A stretch of DNA of 64,000 nt, from the NCBI GenBank assembly GCA_946122785.1, contig CAMGYJ010000004.1:24068188-24132187 (forward strand), read 5' to 3'. The position numbers were made by a program, and so were the translations under genes. Positions 43,301-58,300 of the stretch are shown one piece after another. The number at the start of each line of letters is the position of its first letter. Positions within the stretch are counted from its first letter, which is position 1. This DNA is from Linum tenue (lineage: Eukaryota; Streptophyta; Magnoliopsida; Malpighiales; Linaceae). Under the pieces are notes generated by a model. The model did no database searches and was not told the origin of the DNA. It saw only the letters and a program-made list of their open reading frames with translations.

Positions 43301-46300
43301 CCACTGCCAAGTTCCAAGCCTGAGATACACACGAGCAAGAAGGGGTGCATATCCACTCGTAGTGCTCAAAGAACCAGTAGATAGAGCTGACTGAATGTTT
43401 GGGGCACTAGAAAGCTCCATCGCCAAATTCTATCAACAGTCCGGAAAGCAGCAATGGCAGACCAACAATCAGTAGGATTCTTTAGACCGCTAAAAGAGAC
43501 AACCTACAATATCAGTTCACCTCACCTGCAACCGAGCAAATGCTTCTTTTCTTTTATGTTCTTCTCCAAGTGACCATTGGTATTTCAAATATGCCAATAT
43601 TACTTGGGGAGGTCCATGACATTGCCCATTTTCAGGAGATGTTTCCGGATCATACTAAATCAGATGAAAAGGAGTGGAGAAGAGAAAGAAAGAAAGTCAG
43701 AAAGCAAAGGCCAGCACTGAAAGTCAAAACTGGAACCAAGTTGCATCCATTGAGGATATAAACGCATCACTAACCTGTAGAAGCTTAACCAAAGTGGACT
43801 TGGCCTGACTTATCCGATTATTTTTTCGACAAAGTGAAGCAAACTTAAGCCAAGTGTCGATGTCTTCTGTTGGAGGTAGAACAAGGGCTCTTACAACCAA
43901 AAGTGCTTGCCACACCTGAAGATGCACCAAAAAGAAAAAACAGAGCACGCAGAAAAACATCAAAAGAACTAAAATGAAATAGATCTCCTTTCCACCAAAA
44001 AAGTCTAATTTTTTACCAATAAAATCTAATGAAGGCCACGCACACTCTCTTGAGGAAAAGATTGAGAAGTAAAGCAGTGAGGCTTATTATCAATAAATTC
44101 AGATTGATTCTATTTTCAAGGTGCCCCATGTTGGTCTGCTCTGAGAGTCACGTCATACAAGTTCTAGACTGTTTTCAGAAACAGGATCAGCATAACAAGT
44201 AACCTACAAAAGTAGTTACCTCAACATTACGCTTTGCTCCTTTTATCCTCTCCGTCCACATATTACGAATAAGATCACGCCGTCTTTCAGCAACAGGATT
44301 TCCGAGAGGAAGTGTACAATAATCAATAACCTGTGCAAGAACAAACTATGACACATTGTATTCGGACAAAAAAGAGCAAAATCGACAGCAAATATCAGTG
44401 GCTATATAGCAAACCTCTTCTAGTTCTGACAGCTGCTGAACACGAACCATGTTGCTGTAAGCACGCTCATAACTCTCCAGAACCTGAACAATAATATATT
44501 TGAGCTGTAAGAAAAGTAGGAAGAATGCTCCCAAAGTCAACAAATACAAATCAAATCATGCTACTTATAAGAGAGGAGAAACTTACCAGAGCCGCAAGCT
44601 CTGTTGCCAGGCACTTCCTAGCTCTCTCGACATATTCACGAGCTTCATCATACTGAGGAAAGAAAGGTACAAAAACCATTTACAACAGCATTGAGTATAT
44701 GGAACCCACAAGCAAATATGAACCGGTTTTCTTATTGAAGTACCTTCCCCCTCCGAACAAAAAGCACTGCTCTGAAGAATGTACCATTACTACTTCCATC
44801 TCCACTTGCAGCTGTATTTCCTAAAACTCGAAGTTTTGTCTCATCACCATCATCCAAACGAGACACATATTCTGCCATCTGGTCCCATTCTCCCATGTTC
44901 CATGCAGCATTAGCAGCCTATGATAGCAATGCAGAAAAAATAAGCATACACAAACAAGGTTTATTCACACTACATCGAGATAAGGACACAACCATTGGTG
45001 CCATTTCCAATCTAGCAGCTGGCTCGGCCGGGGTCCAATACTCCTTGCATAAGTTATTAAGTTCTTCCCATCGCGCTAATGCTGCCAGGCACCGCATCCT
45101 ACCTACAAAATGCAAGCAAAATGACATGTAGAGGAACTGGAAACGTCACAAGAAAAAAACTAACGGAACTGGGCTAAAGTAACTGAGTAAGCAGCTTTGA
45201 AGATAAAATAGAGAGACTAATTGGTATCTAAGCTACAAATATCGCATAGTTGAATGATAAAAAAAAACTCATTCGGATCCACTCAGAAGAAAAGGACGTG
45301 ATATAATCTTCAAGGAAGCATTATCACAATGGTTTGGCAAGCATGATAAATATATTAGTAAAACCACAACATGAACTCACATGACTATTTTGAACTAATT
45401 TAACAGAAGCTAACTAATCTGGGAGCTGACTAAGAACTATATCTTTTATTATCATCTTGACTTCCCTTCAGAAAACTCCAAAAGTATCCAGAAAGCAGTC
45501 TTTCTATGCCAGCCCTGAGTCTGGAAAAACATGTGCTTTACCTCTCAACTGACAACCTTCTGAATTAGTTCAACAAAACTGTTACAGGTTCCATGAATGT
45601 CATTGTCATCGTATTATGCTCTAGCTGTTGCGACTAGCAAGCAGCCATTTGTCAGCATAACATCATCTAAATCATCATCCTTCATAAGTAAAAATAAATG
45701 CTGACAAGACAGTGTCCTAGTTGATGCAAAACAAAAAAAGTTTTAGCTAAATTCCTGGTCCTTTTAGCAAGTGAGTGTGAACCAACTGTGTCAAACAACG
45801 GATGAAGAATCAAGCAGGGCGCACAGTTGATTGGTCGATGGCAGCTTGAACACAAGATAATGATCCGATCAACCATTTCCATGCTTTAATCCAATATGTT
45901 CATACTCAGGATGTTTGTCTTCGGGTAGGGGATGATTAAAATATTTCAACAAGAAAAAACAGATGCACTGTGACCACCTACAACCAAGTAGGTGCAGTTT
46001 TAGTCAACAGCCTAACTCAACTTACCTAAAGTTGCCTCAAGCACGAGGTGCGGACTGGACGCTTGGGAAGCTTTAGCAGTATAAGCTCTAAGAGCATCAT
46101 CCCACCGCTGCAATTTCTCATACCTAAAGACCATGACAAGTGTCAGGTGATAGATATAAAAGCATCAGCAACTAAATCATTACCATAATACCAAAAAGGG
46201 AAAAGCATATCTACCAGGTTTACCTACCACGACTCTTTGAGTTGGACACCAAGATGTAGTTGGGCATAGGTTAGTATTCCAACAGCAGCCTAAAAGTATC

Positions 46301-49300
46301 AGGTGAAAGATATAAAAGCATCAGCAACTAAATCATTACTGTTATACCAGAAAGGGAGAAGTATGCAAAATATCTATTGAAATTACTTCATGCTGGTGCA
46401 ACTGATTATTTATATGAATGAGAGCTTCAACAACAGCAACTGGATTAGCATCCATCTTCTTGGTTCTGGCACCTTCAAATTCCATTTCTTTGTAATGCAG
46501 AGCTTTCGCAAACGCACGGCACTGGAATTTGTAGGACATATAAACACCATGGAGCGAAATAGTTGACATCCATCAAATCCCAGAAAGAAAATCTAACAGC
46601 TAAACCATACATACAGAGGGGAAAAAAGGATACCTTTTCAGCAAGTGCACCAAGAAGGCGGATGTCTATGGGAAGAGGTTTCTCATCATGTTCCATGAAC
46701 TCAGCCTAGAATCAATTAAGATAAACAATAAGCCTCATAGGATCCTGAAGCACTACTGTATTTCAAGAGGTGGAAATTGGAGCTCCAATTCACAAGCGGA
46801 AGTAGCTATAGACATTTTGAGTGAGACAAAGATTCTGGAAAAGTTGCAGGGAGTGAGAGCCTTTACATAACATAGTAGTAACTGTAAGTGCTGAATAGTG
46901 AACCAACAGTTTAACGCGACACCAAAGATTTGTATGCATGAGGTACTGATCTTGCAAGGGAATATCATAGGTGTGCGCTCATAACAAAAGGTCAAAAACA
47001 GTCCGTATGGAGAACAGGCATACCAAGTTAAGAAGTGTTGCCAGAATCTCAGGTGGAATATTTGGAGAAGAAAATGCCATCTCCAGGCTTCGAACTAGCT
47101 GTTTCTGACTAGCTTCATTGAGTTGTGCCCAACAGCTAACAAACCCAGCAGCAAACAACTCACGACCAACAAAAGGCTGCAAACCAAGTGAACTGTGAAT
47201 ATACCGTACAGAACTAGAGGATGAAAAGCAATCTTTACTATTTATTACCTGCAATTGTGCAAGCCTTGCACATGTTCGCAATGCTGGAGAAGGAGACTCC
47301 TTCAGAAGTTCAATGCTGAAATGCCTCATCCATTCAGCCCAATCTTCTTTAGTACTGCGCTGAGAAGCCTCTCCAGCAGTGCGCAAGCGGCCATCATTTA
47401 CCTGGTTCATGATAAGCAGCAGTTGGACACCAATGACTGATATGAGTTATTTGTCCAAAATGGAAAAGAGATGCAGCAAACCCTATCCTTTTGCTTTTCT
47501 CTTTGGCAGAGTGGAAACATGAGCTCAAAAACAGATGATTTTTCAAATTTATATTCCACCACATCTGAGGTGAGTCCAACATGGCAAATGTATAATCGTT
47601 AGTTACATGGACAAATATTTTCATGTTTACAATATTGGGAAATTTTTGGAATATCCCAAATATTTATATTGTATAATTAGATACTAAATCGTGGAGTTCC
47701 ATGGTAGATCATAGATGTATTATAATGTTTGTGATAAATGAAGGGCGGTAAAGTTAAAGGTCCTGGGATAGCACTTGGTATCTCCAGCATGCATCTTGCT
47801 CATACTATATTTATTTGCAGAAAAATCAACACTGAAAAACAAAATTACCTGATGTCCCCTCAGCTGTCTTTGCACATCAGCAGCATCTTCGTAAGGATCA
47901 TTATCGGCATCATTCAAAGGATCGCTTATAACCTCCACCGTGGCACGTCGGCCCAACCTTTGGGCGGTAATTCCTGAGATCAGAGGCTCACGTCTCCGCA
48001 AACGCCCTTCAATGTCTTCAAACTCCTTATGCTACGGATAGAGCAAATTTTCAAAGTCAAAAGCTACACAATAAATTAACAGCAAGACTATCCTTGAATA
48101 CAATTGAGTTCAGACCCGTAATCGATGCTTCAATAACAGTTTGTGAAGTGACGGGATGAAAATGGTAAAGTCCTCCCCAAGGGCATGAGCCAAACAACAT
48201 AGTGCATCAAGAGCATCTTTGCGTAGCTCGTCATTCTTCCTGTTAGTTAATAATTCACAAAGATAGCTAGTCATCATGAACAAATACTGGAGGTGCAGTT
48301 AAACTTCAATTCTAAAGCAAAGATACCTCTAATTGCATTCATTCTATAGAATAATTAGTCAATTAAATAATATTCCATAAAGAAATGGCAGACAAGTAAA
48401 TCTGCGTCCAGAATTTGGCTTCAGAAAGAGGGAATCAGAGACCGCTATAATCAAACCCTAGCTGCAAGATTAAGGCTCAAATGCTTTAGTAACAGGATGA
48501 ATGTACGTCGGATGGAAAAACTAGCTACATTCCAGAACAAGATAAGGTTAATGTCAATAACAATCAACGTCTAGAAACTGCTACAAACAACAGATACATG
48601 AACAAGGACATAAAAAATCAACAACCATGCATACAATGAAAGGGAAAGCACTACCAAAGGAAGCATTACTTACCCATCCAAAACCAGTTTCAGGTGATGG
48701 ACAAGGGAAGAAATATGACCAGTGACCTGATGGAGAACAAGCAGCAGATCAGCATAAAATGTTGCAAGTTAGCATTCATGTAGTACACAAAGCAGGGAAT
48801 CTTATTGACACACGTAAAGTTGTGTCAGAGATTATCGTGGCATCAATTGGCTCACAAGTTCATGGCAACTTGCAAGTCACCATTAACACAAAAGCAATAT
48901 CTTGGCATAAGTGGAGAGTTAAGTCCCTATGAAGATTTAGAATGGCATTTCATAGCAACAAGATATAGTTACAAGAAAAAATTTCATAGTACACAAACCT
49001 AAAGATATCTCTGGTTTCAGATCACGCAGAGTGGATTGGTACGCAGAATACTGAATAAAACATCAAAGAGAAGTGGCTATAAATGGTATATGGCACAAAG
49101 TACGGAATGCAAAACTTGAGAGAAGGGCTACCACAGTAGTATATATGTTTTTTCAGAACTTTAGGACCATGGACACTTTGCAATTGCAGAACAATAATTA
49201 CAAGGATAAGATAGAGCCTTTCCCATGCACATAACCTACTCACCAAATAAAAGAATACCATAAACGTGATACAAAATTTAATATGAAGGGATACTTAGAC

Positions 49301-52300
49301 CCACCTGCACACGAGGGATTAATCTTGTCAAAGTCTTGATAGCAGCACGTCTTATGTCCACTGGAGCATCCACTTTAAACAACCGAATAAGTGCTGGGAA
49401 TAACAGATGCATATGCTCATCTAATGTCCCTGCATCATGAGAGTACAATTTGAAGTTGTTAACTCTAGAAGCAGGAACCTATCTCCTACTTTTTTACAAG
49501 AGGTAAAAGCCTGAAGGTTCTTTTTCTGCTCATTTAATTGTTTCTCCTTTATGCCATTTTTGTAGTTCTAAGAGTTTATCCTCAACTAGGAGATTGAAAA
49601 CTTTGTAACTGGAAGCACAAAGGAGGCTTTGACAGATAGAATTGATAACTGAATAACATTATTGTTGCCAAACTCTTGCTCAAACAAGTAACAAGATATT
49701 TCATAAACAATCTAGAAAAAATTAAACTAGAACATGATTCAACTCCATTCGAGTGATTCTCGCATCAGTCGAAGACCAAAATAACATTAGAACAGTGTTT
49801 AAGACCGTAAAAATAGAAGTATAAAGGTACTAACCACCAAAAACTTCAAGTGTATGGAGTATGTCCAGCACATAAGTATAGTCATTACACCTCTCCGCAT
49901 CACTTAGAACTTGTATACAACAGGGAAGAATAGCAGGAAGATGCTTTCTGAATTCATCATTGAGGGCTAAACAAAGCTGCTCAACTAAATGCAAAACCTG
50001 AGAAGGAGATGTTGCCGAAGGGGAAAAGAGAAATCAAACAGAAAGACTTAATCACAATGAACAGCTATGGAAGATAAAAAGGAAAGCATGGCTTACGGGA
50101 AAGCCACGAGCAGGACGATTGGTTGCTGGCAAGCCAAAGGATGACCATAGCTCAGATATCAGAGACAGCAACTCGGGCAGATATTTACGAATGTGCTGTA
50201 CAAAAGGAATGAAGAGAATTTCATCAATACAGCTTGGAACAGCTTCCCAGGTAGTGCATAATCACCAGTTACATTTCTACCTGACGAACAATAGACACCA
50301 AAGTTCCAAGCTTCCATGTAATAAAATCCTTGAGAGAGTCATCACATGTGCGGACAGTGTGAAAGAGATCCGGCAAAACCTACACCATAAGAACAATAAC
50401 AATTAACATAAAGAAATTGAATCATGTAGTCCAAAAACAAATTGTCAATAAGAAACATATATTCACATGGAACAAGTATAAAACAGAATAGAATGGAACT
50501 AATAACAAGATCAACCCTCCGCCTAAGGATCCGAACCCGAATACAGCAGGGAGACAGAAGGCAATTTCCATAATGAACTAGTAATAAGATTGACCCATCG
50601 TGTCTAGGAGCAAAAGGTCAAACAAATTCTGTACCGTATGTTTATTGCAGAGAGAGCAAATAAATGATCAGCAGAAAGACACAGATAGAGAGCTAAAATC
50701 AACGAACAAATTACTTGAGCATTAAACACTAACCTTTGGTAAATATGGCACGCAGCCAAGGCCCATTGACTGACCTCACAAAGTAATAGGATACCAACAG
50801 CATTAAAACAATTGGTTAGATAGGAGTATAGACAGGAAATATTCAGGAAAAGAAAAACCTTGTCACTCTTCATTTTTACCTTGAATATGAACATAAGAGA
50901 TCCTACCACCTTTTGGTGGTAACCAGCAAGAGAAGGATCTCTAAGAATGCGCATGAGGGAATTAACAGCAACCTGAATTTACAAAATTAAAACCATAAAG
51001 CCATTAAGCATGATTATCAGAGGATTTCAAAGATGACAAGCTCAAGGAGTACCGTTGAATAATAATCTTCAGAAGTAGCAAAAGAGGGCCAAAGGTCCAT
51101 GGGCAGTTCATCCAATGATGGGATGTGCTGGCCTGACTCACTAGCTGCACGGGCTACCTCGCCATGGGAGCCAGGCAAATTTTGCTGATTTCGCTTATGC
51201 ACATGTGGATCCAGTGCACCCATAATGCCGAGCACCTAGTTGAGTTGTAAAGAAAATTTAGCATCAAAGTTATCTACCACACATAGCCAACTACAAAAGG
51301 TTATCTAGAGATACCTTGAGTACTTCACGTCTGGTGGACCAGACTAATTCTCCATTCAACAATTTCAGGAGTAAGCCAAGTAACTGGGGGTACTCGTTAT
51401 AAGGAGCTATCACATACCTGTGATGGTGAAGAAAATTAACAAGAAAATATATAAGGCCTATTTATGTTGTAGTCACCCATTAGCTCAAACTGTTGGCTGT
51501 TTGGAGGATGAGGCTGGTTTCAAAACAATATTCCAACAATTACTATCTCACACCATTATGTATTCAATAGATAGAGAAACCGGATGTTCAATTTAATCCC
51601 AGATTACTGTTCCTAACAGCAAAGGTTAACCAATTCGGTCCTCCTGAATATACAATAGTTTCAATTGTTGTTTTATTAAAACAATGTCACATATCGTCAT
51701 TATACTTTTTCTAAAACTTACCTAAACCCCTTTCCTCGTCACTTCTATCAAACTAAGCTATGTTGTTGAAACAAGCAGAATCTAACACTTCTTTTCCCAT
51801 AGCTATCAGACATAGAAACCAATAGATAACACAGTTTAAACACTCAGAGACTTGGACTCACTATCAGTTAGGGCCGAAAAGAATATAACGGAAGAAGAAG
51901 ACCGAACAGGTGCTAACCCATATTCCATTTAACAGTTTTCATGGATGTTTTTTTTTTTACCAAAAAAACTGCTATTATTTTGGTTTTTGATACTTCGGCT
52001 AACAACCATTTACTTATTATTTTATAAAGTTCTCTACAAAAGTCCACAAAAACCTGGTCCAAATATGATAAAAATGCCTTATCAACCTTTCTGTGTATCA
52101 GTTGTGGCTTTGAACTTTAACTTTACTCAGTACTAAAAAGACTACTGTTTTTCATTACTGCAAACTAGACCCCTTCAACCCATAAAAAATGCTCATCAAA
52201 TACAACACTCCCCCAAACCCCTTAAATTTTTAGACCAGCACATATAAACCCATTCACCATTTTCTCTGCACTCAAGGTTGCTCCTGATATTTCAAGCTTT

Positions 52301-55300
52301 CAGATTATGCAGCCTCTTTTATCTTTGAATTCTAGCATTCTGTTCATCCTGTTTATTTAGTGATGACAAAGCAATTGAAATAAAAACATTTGACATGTGA
52401 AAACAACTAAATATGCATACCCAGTGCTCTGCACAACTTGGCCTAGTGTTGATACAGCCACCTCGCGTTTTGTGACCGAAGCTCCATCCAGTAAAGCATC
52501 AACGATCAGAGGCATGAGCTCTGAAATATATTGCCTCATAGCAAATCCACCCTATACATTCAATGCAACCAAAGTCAATGGCATTGTGATTAATCAAGGA
52601 AAAGGAAATTATAATCATTAGAAACAGGATAACCTGGCTATAAAACAAAACAAAACACCGCACATCAAAGGCAGATAATAAGGAGAAATATGGTACGTCA
52701 TCTTTAAACCGTAGAAGTTCCAACACAAAGATAATGTAAAGAAGAATTGGCCTCGGCAGGAGGCAAAATGGTAGTGCATCAAGTACTTATGAAGATTGAA
52801 CTTCACATACAATTATTTAAATAAGAGCAAGACAATGTATATGAGACAGCCACAAACAAAGTGCTCCATATGCTACACACGTCGCCCACATATATATAGC
52901 ACATATGCTACCTCTCTTAATCATTCATCACAAAGGTCAATTCACTATTATACACATCAGGGTAATCGTAACATACCACTCTTGCAAGATCCCCCACCGT
53001 AACGAGAACTCCACTTATAATGCCAGTATTGGCATTTGCCCCCGTGCCCTCAAGAAGTCTAGCAACAAGTGCCTGCAATACGTCACTGCCAATTAAAATT
53101 TGAAGATAAGACTTATTTTGAGGAGTTCCATTTCCCTCTGTCCTAAAACAAGAGGGTGGACCGTCGGACTAGGATGACTATTCAAGAGGGTGCAATAACA
53201 TACCATCTTTCGCAGACTTTTGCTTGGATAAGCAAAAGGGTAATAAAATAATTTTAATTTGCACCACATCCTGAACCCTAAATTGGATGACTAAAGCCAC
53301 AGCATAGTATTACCACTGAGTCGCGTGGAGAGCACTGTAATTGGGCTTGGGGAACACAGGGAAAGAGGTCCCCCCACCCAAACCCGCCACCTTCTCATTC
53401 ACAAAAAACTAACTACAGATCTATAACCTAAACACACAAGTCGAGGTCAAAGGTGAATTTCTGCAAGAGCAAAGGCTTCCAAGAAGTCGGGGATACTTTG
53501 GATGGAATTGGCAATCACTATCAACTAATACATTCGATGAAGACGAAATCGGAAATCAACAGAAGTTGGTATTAACTTTTCAACCTTGTGTATTGGGGCA
53601 ATATAAGGCAGAATTAATCGTTCACAGTTGCGTATCAGACAACCCAGTAATTTCGCGCTTTCTTCTCGACATTTGCTATCTGCACTGTTGAAATGACATG
53701 GAGATTTAAATTTAATAAGACTTTACAAAAAGAAAGTTGATTGCATCAGAAGTCAGTGACTCAAACAAAATCACCTCTGTTCAAGATAAGTGAGCAATTG
53801 TATGAGGTGCCGACGCAAGGCTGGTAGAACATATGCAGGATTTTTTTCCGCCAACCTCCCAGCCACAGATATTGCATATTCTCTGACATCAAAATCCTGT
53901 TCCAACCACGATTCCTTATTTACATGTAATGAAACGACGCAGTATTTCAAAATACACAGATGAAGTGGGTGTCTTTCCAACCCAAGGAAATATGAATCTG
54001 CCTGTTGACAAACTAAGAAATTATGACTTAGCTAACTCGAATCGAGGAAAGGAACTAACTCAAAGATACTTTGGACAACAAGGAAGTGAACAGAGCATGG
54101 CAGTTCAAGTTTAAGATCCGACCAACATGTTGCAACAATACTAGAACCAATGGAACACACCACAAAACAAATCAGTCAAATGCATGACCCTGTCACAGCA
54201 GCCACTAATTTTATGGTCATAAACCAGCATTTGTGGCTAACAAATTCCAAGTTTAGAGAATGCCAGGTCACTTCAAAAAAGAACTCAGAACTTAAGAGCA
54301 CATGATCATACTCAAAGGACTTTAAGAATAGGTTGGCATTACATGAATACCTCATCATTTAGCGCAGCAAAAACTGCACTGAGACAATCAGCCTGAGCTA
54401 GAAAATCATCAAAGCCTCGATTTTCATAAAGAGAAGAAAATATTGAATGCCGAACATTAACATCCGCATCTGCAACAGCTGCAATTAGAAGCTTTTCCAC
54501 TAGCTGCAAAAAATAAGTTATCAATCAGCAAGAAAATAAAATCCTAAGTCAGCAAGCACCGAATACACCACATAAGTACTAGCATTTAGATTCAGCATAT
54601 CAAATCGATTGCACATGAGGCTGTCATAATTATGGATGGTGATGACCTGCGCCGTTGGGTAATTTGATCCAACTACTGACATGGAGCTGTTGGGGAAGTT
54701 AAAGATAATGGTTTTTTAGCTGCTTTCATGTTGCCCAAGTAACAATGATCGAACATCGTCTCTTTCAATTAACAGACACAACAAACTTCTCTAAAAGTAT
54801 GACCAGCTCCCTTGGAGGTGTTAGCCTCTCACAGATACCATTGTGTTTACCCAGAAAACATGTAGTATATTTACTACAATGTCACCATCACTAGCAGTTC
54901 TATGTCATCCCCAATGTCAATATCTATATGTATATCCATATGTCATTTGCTCACAGGTCAGTCAGACTACATAATAGGAAGAGAAGCTAAATGGACACTG
55001 GCAGCATAAATTTAACACCACGAGAACAAAGAAAAATTTGAAGCAGAGAAATCAAACCTCCTCGATAAGACGCCTTCGCTTTCCACCACTTCGATTGGAC
55101 CGACCAGAGCCATATTGTGCAGACACGCCACTGGAAAAGGAATTTGCAACTAATTTGCAGCAGCAGAGTGCCGCATCCTTTCGTGTAGCACCATCCTCGT
55201 CGTCAAGATACACAATAACGGATTCTCTTGCAAACTCAAGTAATTCATGTCCCTGAACCATAAAACAACCTCGTAACTTTCGTTATCCCCTTCCTTTGCA

Positions 55301-58300
55301 AAGAATGAAGCACAATGGAAAACTATAGACAAGATCCACAGGATAATTTAATGAGTCAAACCTTGAAATTAAATCGAGCTAGAGTTTGCAGAGCAAGTTG
55401 AACCAAGGCAGGACCACTAAGATCTGATATCTGTTGAGTTGGATTGGCAGTACCACCTCTAGAGATTGCAGTCGCTGGCCTTGCCTGAGAATAATGAGAC
55501 TTGGAAAGAACTAAGGAAATACAATCGAGCATCCGATCCTGGATAGTTGGCAGCAATGATGGAATACTGAAACAGAACCAAACAAATCTTTACAGAAAAG
55601 GAAAAGAAAATTGGTCTCTTGGAATAAGTAATAAGGAAATGTGCATACCTATCAGTAATTTGTTCGAGGGATTCAACAAGTGTGGATGAGAGACCAGCAG
55701 AAAACACAACATCCATAAGGTTGCGGATATGAGGTTCCATGGTCGGCCCCATGGCTTTTGCTATGTTACCAACACAGGTCAAAGCCTCCATTGAGGGCTT
55801 TCCTCTACGAGGAGCAATCTACAATAGAAGGATGAAATACTCACTATGAACAATTCCAACTACAGATGGAGCAAAGCAGAAGTTCCATTAAATGCATGGA
55901 GGATGAAAAGAGAGGAAAAAAACAAACAAAAAACAAGTACAAATCAGCGGAACTGCTCACTTACTGCATCACGTAAGTGAGACATGATTGTTGGCAAATA
56001 GTGGACAAGTTCCCCGTCCAGAGCACCAGCCATCTCCCCCAGAGCAATAAATCCACTGCCACGTTCAGCAGGTTGCCTCAGGACTGCAAGAATATGATTC
56101 ATGCATATCTGCAAACAAAATGGCGCATCAATATCATTGGTACAGAAAGAGCATTGTTCTCAAAGCATGTTGCACAGTAACAAAAGTAGGCATCCAATTA
56201 GGAAGCGAAGACGACAAACCGTTAAGTAGTTTGTGACAAATCGGTCACGCAGGAAATGAGCAATGCGGGGCAACAAAGATGTTATGCTGAGGCGAACAAG
56301 TCGATCACGGTGCTCTAGATATCTGAGAACGATCTCTGCAACTTCTCTGTACCTCGACATCATGAACTCACCAGTGTTCCTGCAGATTTAATGTTTTAGT
56401 TCTTTCCCCCATACAATCAAGTAACGCATTTTAGCTGCCATTTGATGCTCTTGCCAACTTAATACTAAACAAACCTTGTATAGACATTTGTTGTTCGGAT
56501 GAGGGAATTCATAATGAATACATACTACTGCGCAAGCCAAGAAGTAGATACCATTGAGAACTTCAAATAAAATGAGACTTGTACTCTACAACTCAACACT
56601 CAACACTATTAAGCAGTCATATCACAACCTCCATGACAGTATTCCGTGGATTGTGCATATTCAACCAAATGACTTCTACTTCCTATAAACAAGTTACTTT
56701 ATATCTAAGCGACAGGGTGCGAAATCTGGTCATTCTTTAACTTCTTGTCAATTAATCTGGATTATCTTCTAGATAAGTGCTGCAAATATATAGCTTGTTC
56801 AGGAAACTTTCACTCTTCAATCTTCAGCCTACTAACTCATCATAAACTTTGAGACGTGTCATGAAGCCAACATACTCACCTATGTTCCAAAATGAAGATT
56901 CTGTGCTCAACATAACAGGCTTACTGACTAAGGAAACTGAGCAACAGCAACAAATTACTGACCTCTTCTTCATCAAACAAAATCTAATCCCAATAACAGA
57001 CCATAGATGTGTCTCAGAATGAAAAAGGCAAAGAAAAACTAAAGCAATCATTAACCAAAAAAATGAGGTATCACACATTCAGTCTATTAGATACACTTAA
57101 TCCGCCCTACAAAATAATAAAAGTTAAACTCTGAATCAAAAAAGAAGTTTTTGTTTCTGAAAAAATAGTACTTAAACAACAAACGGGAACCCCCTTGAAT
57201 GGATAATGTGTGTGATAACCTATAGCAATAATCTATACCACATAAAGAAAAACATACACAGGTTAATACTGACCTCAAAAGTTCTCCAACTGCAAGTAAG
57301 GAACCATGTATACTATGTACAGGAGCATTTTTCCCCAAGCCATCTTGTGTAGCCTCAAACATTCTGTAGTACCTATAGAGAGGACACCAACAATTTGAAC
57401 AGGTTAAATAGTGGAAAATAGTTCTTCACCTTTTCACTTTTCATTGCAGCTACAACGGAAAGATAAACAAAGGATAAGTGAAAAATCCATCTAGCAAATG
57501 AGAAAAGGAACTTTTATGTAAGCAACACAAGGCACTACAGTCTTGCACCACGTTTTAAACTAAGGAAGCTGGTATCCCACCTCATACAAACCTAGCACAA
57601 CATGCATCAACTAGGAGAAATCACTAGGGAAGCATGAAAACTACTACCCAGTCACAAATTACCACAACTAATCCTCTGCCAAGCATAAAAAGGTACGAAA
57701 GATGAGAGGAGAGAGACAATCTGACCTTTATGCATGAAACATATCAAAAGCTTTTTTGAGTAAATAATTGCAATGCTTTAAATCATCAAACAGAAGAACT
57801 CACCATTGCACACGCCACCGGGTCTCACGCTTTTCGATAACTTTAAGACAAGCGCGCAATGCCTCCACAGCTCGCTCTCTAACTTGCAAGGTTGGATGCC
57901 TCAATGCAACCCATATTGCATCAACAAATCTTGGAACATGGACATTAAATACAGTGGAAGCATTTTCTGCCATTTCCTACCACATTTCGCGAAAAAACAA
58001 AGAGGAAGAATGAAAAGTTACCATCACTGAAAGGAAATTACTGAATTAATATTGACTAAAGCAACTTCTACCCAAAATATATTCACGAGGAAGAAGTATT
58101 CCTTACTTTTAGTATGAGGACAGCAGCAAAAAGGCGATGTTCAGCTTTGTCATTTTGAAGCCAGTCTAGTGCCATCCGCACCTGGGAAAGAAAAGACATG
58201 ACGGTCAGGCATTGACTGCAATAACTACCAGCTACTAGTATCCAATCATATGACAGAGACAGAGTACCTGAATTTCTACTTCATCTGCTGTCATTGCTCC

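Noticed and set aside
53676..53679. In-frame stop in TOR between exons 12 and 13
   Set aside because: It appears only if the upstream of two tandem acceptors is used; the acceptor four bases downstream restores the conserved KCREES text.
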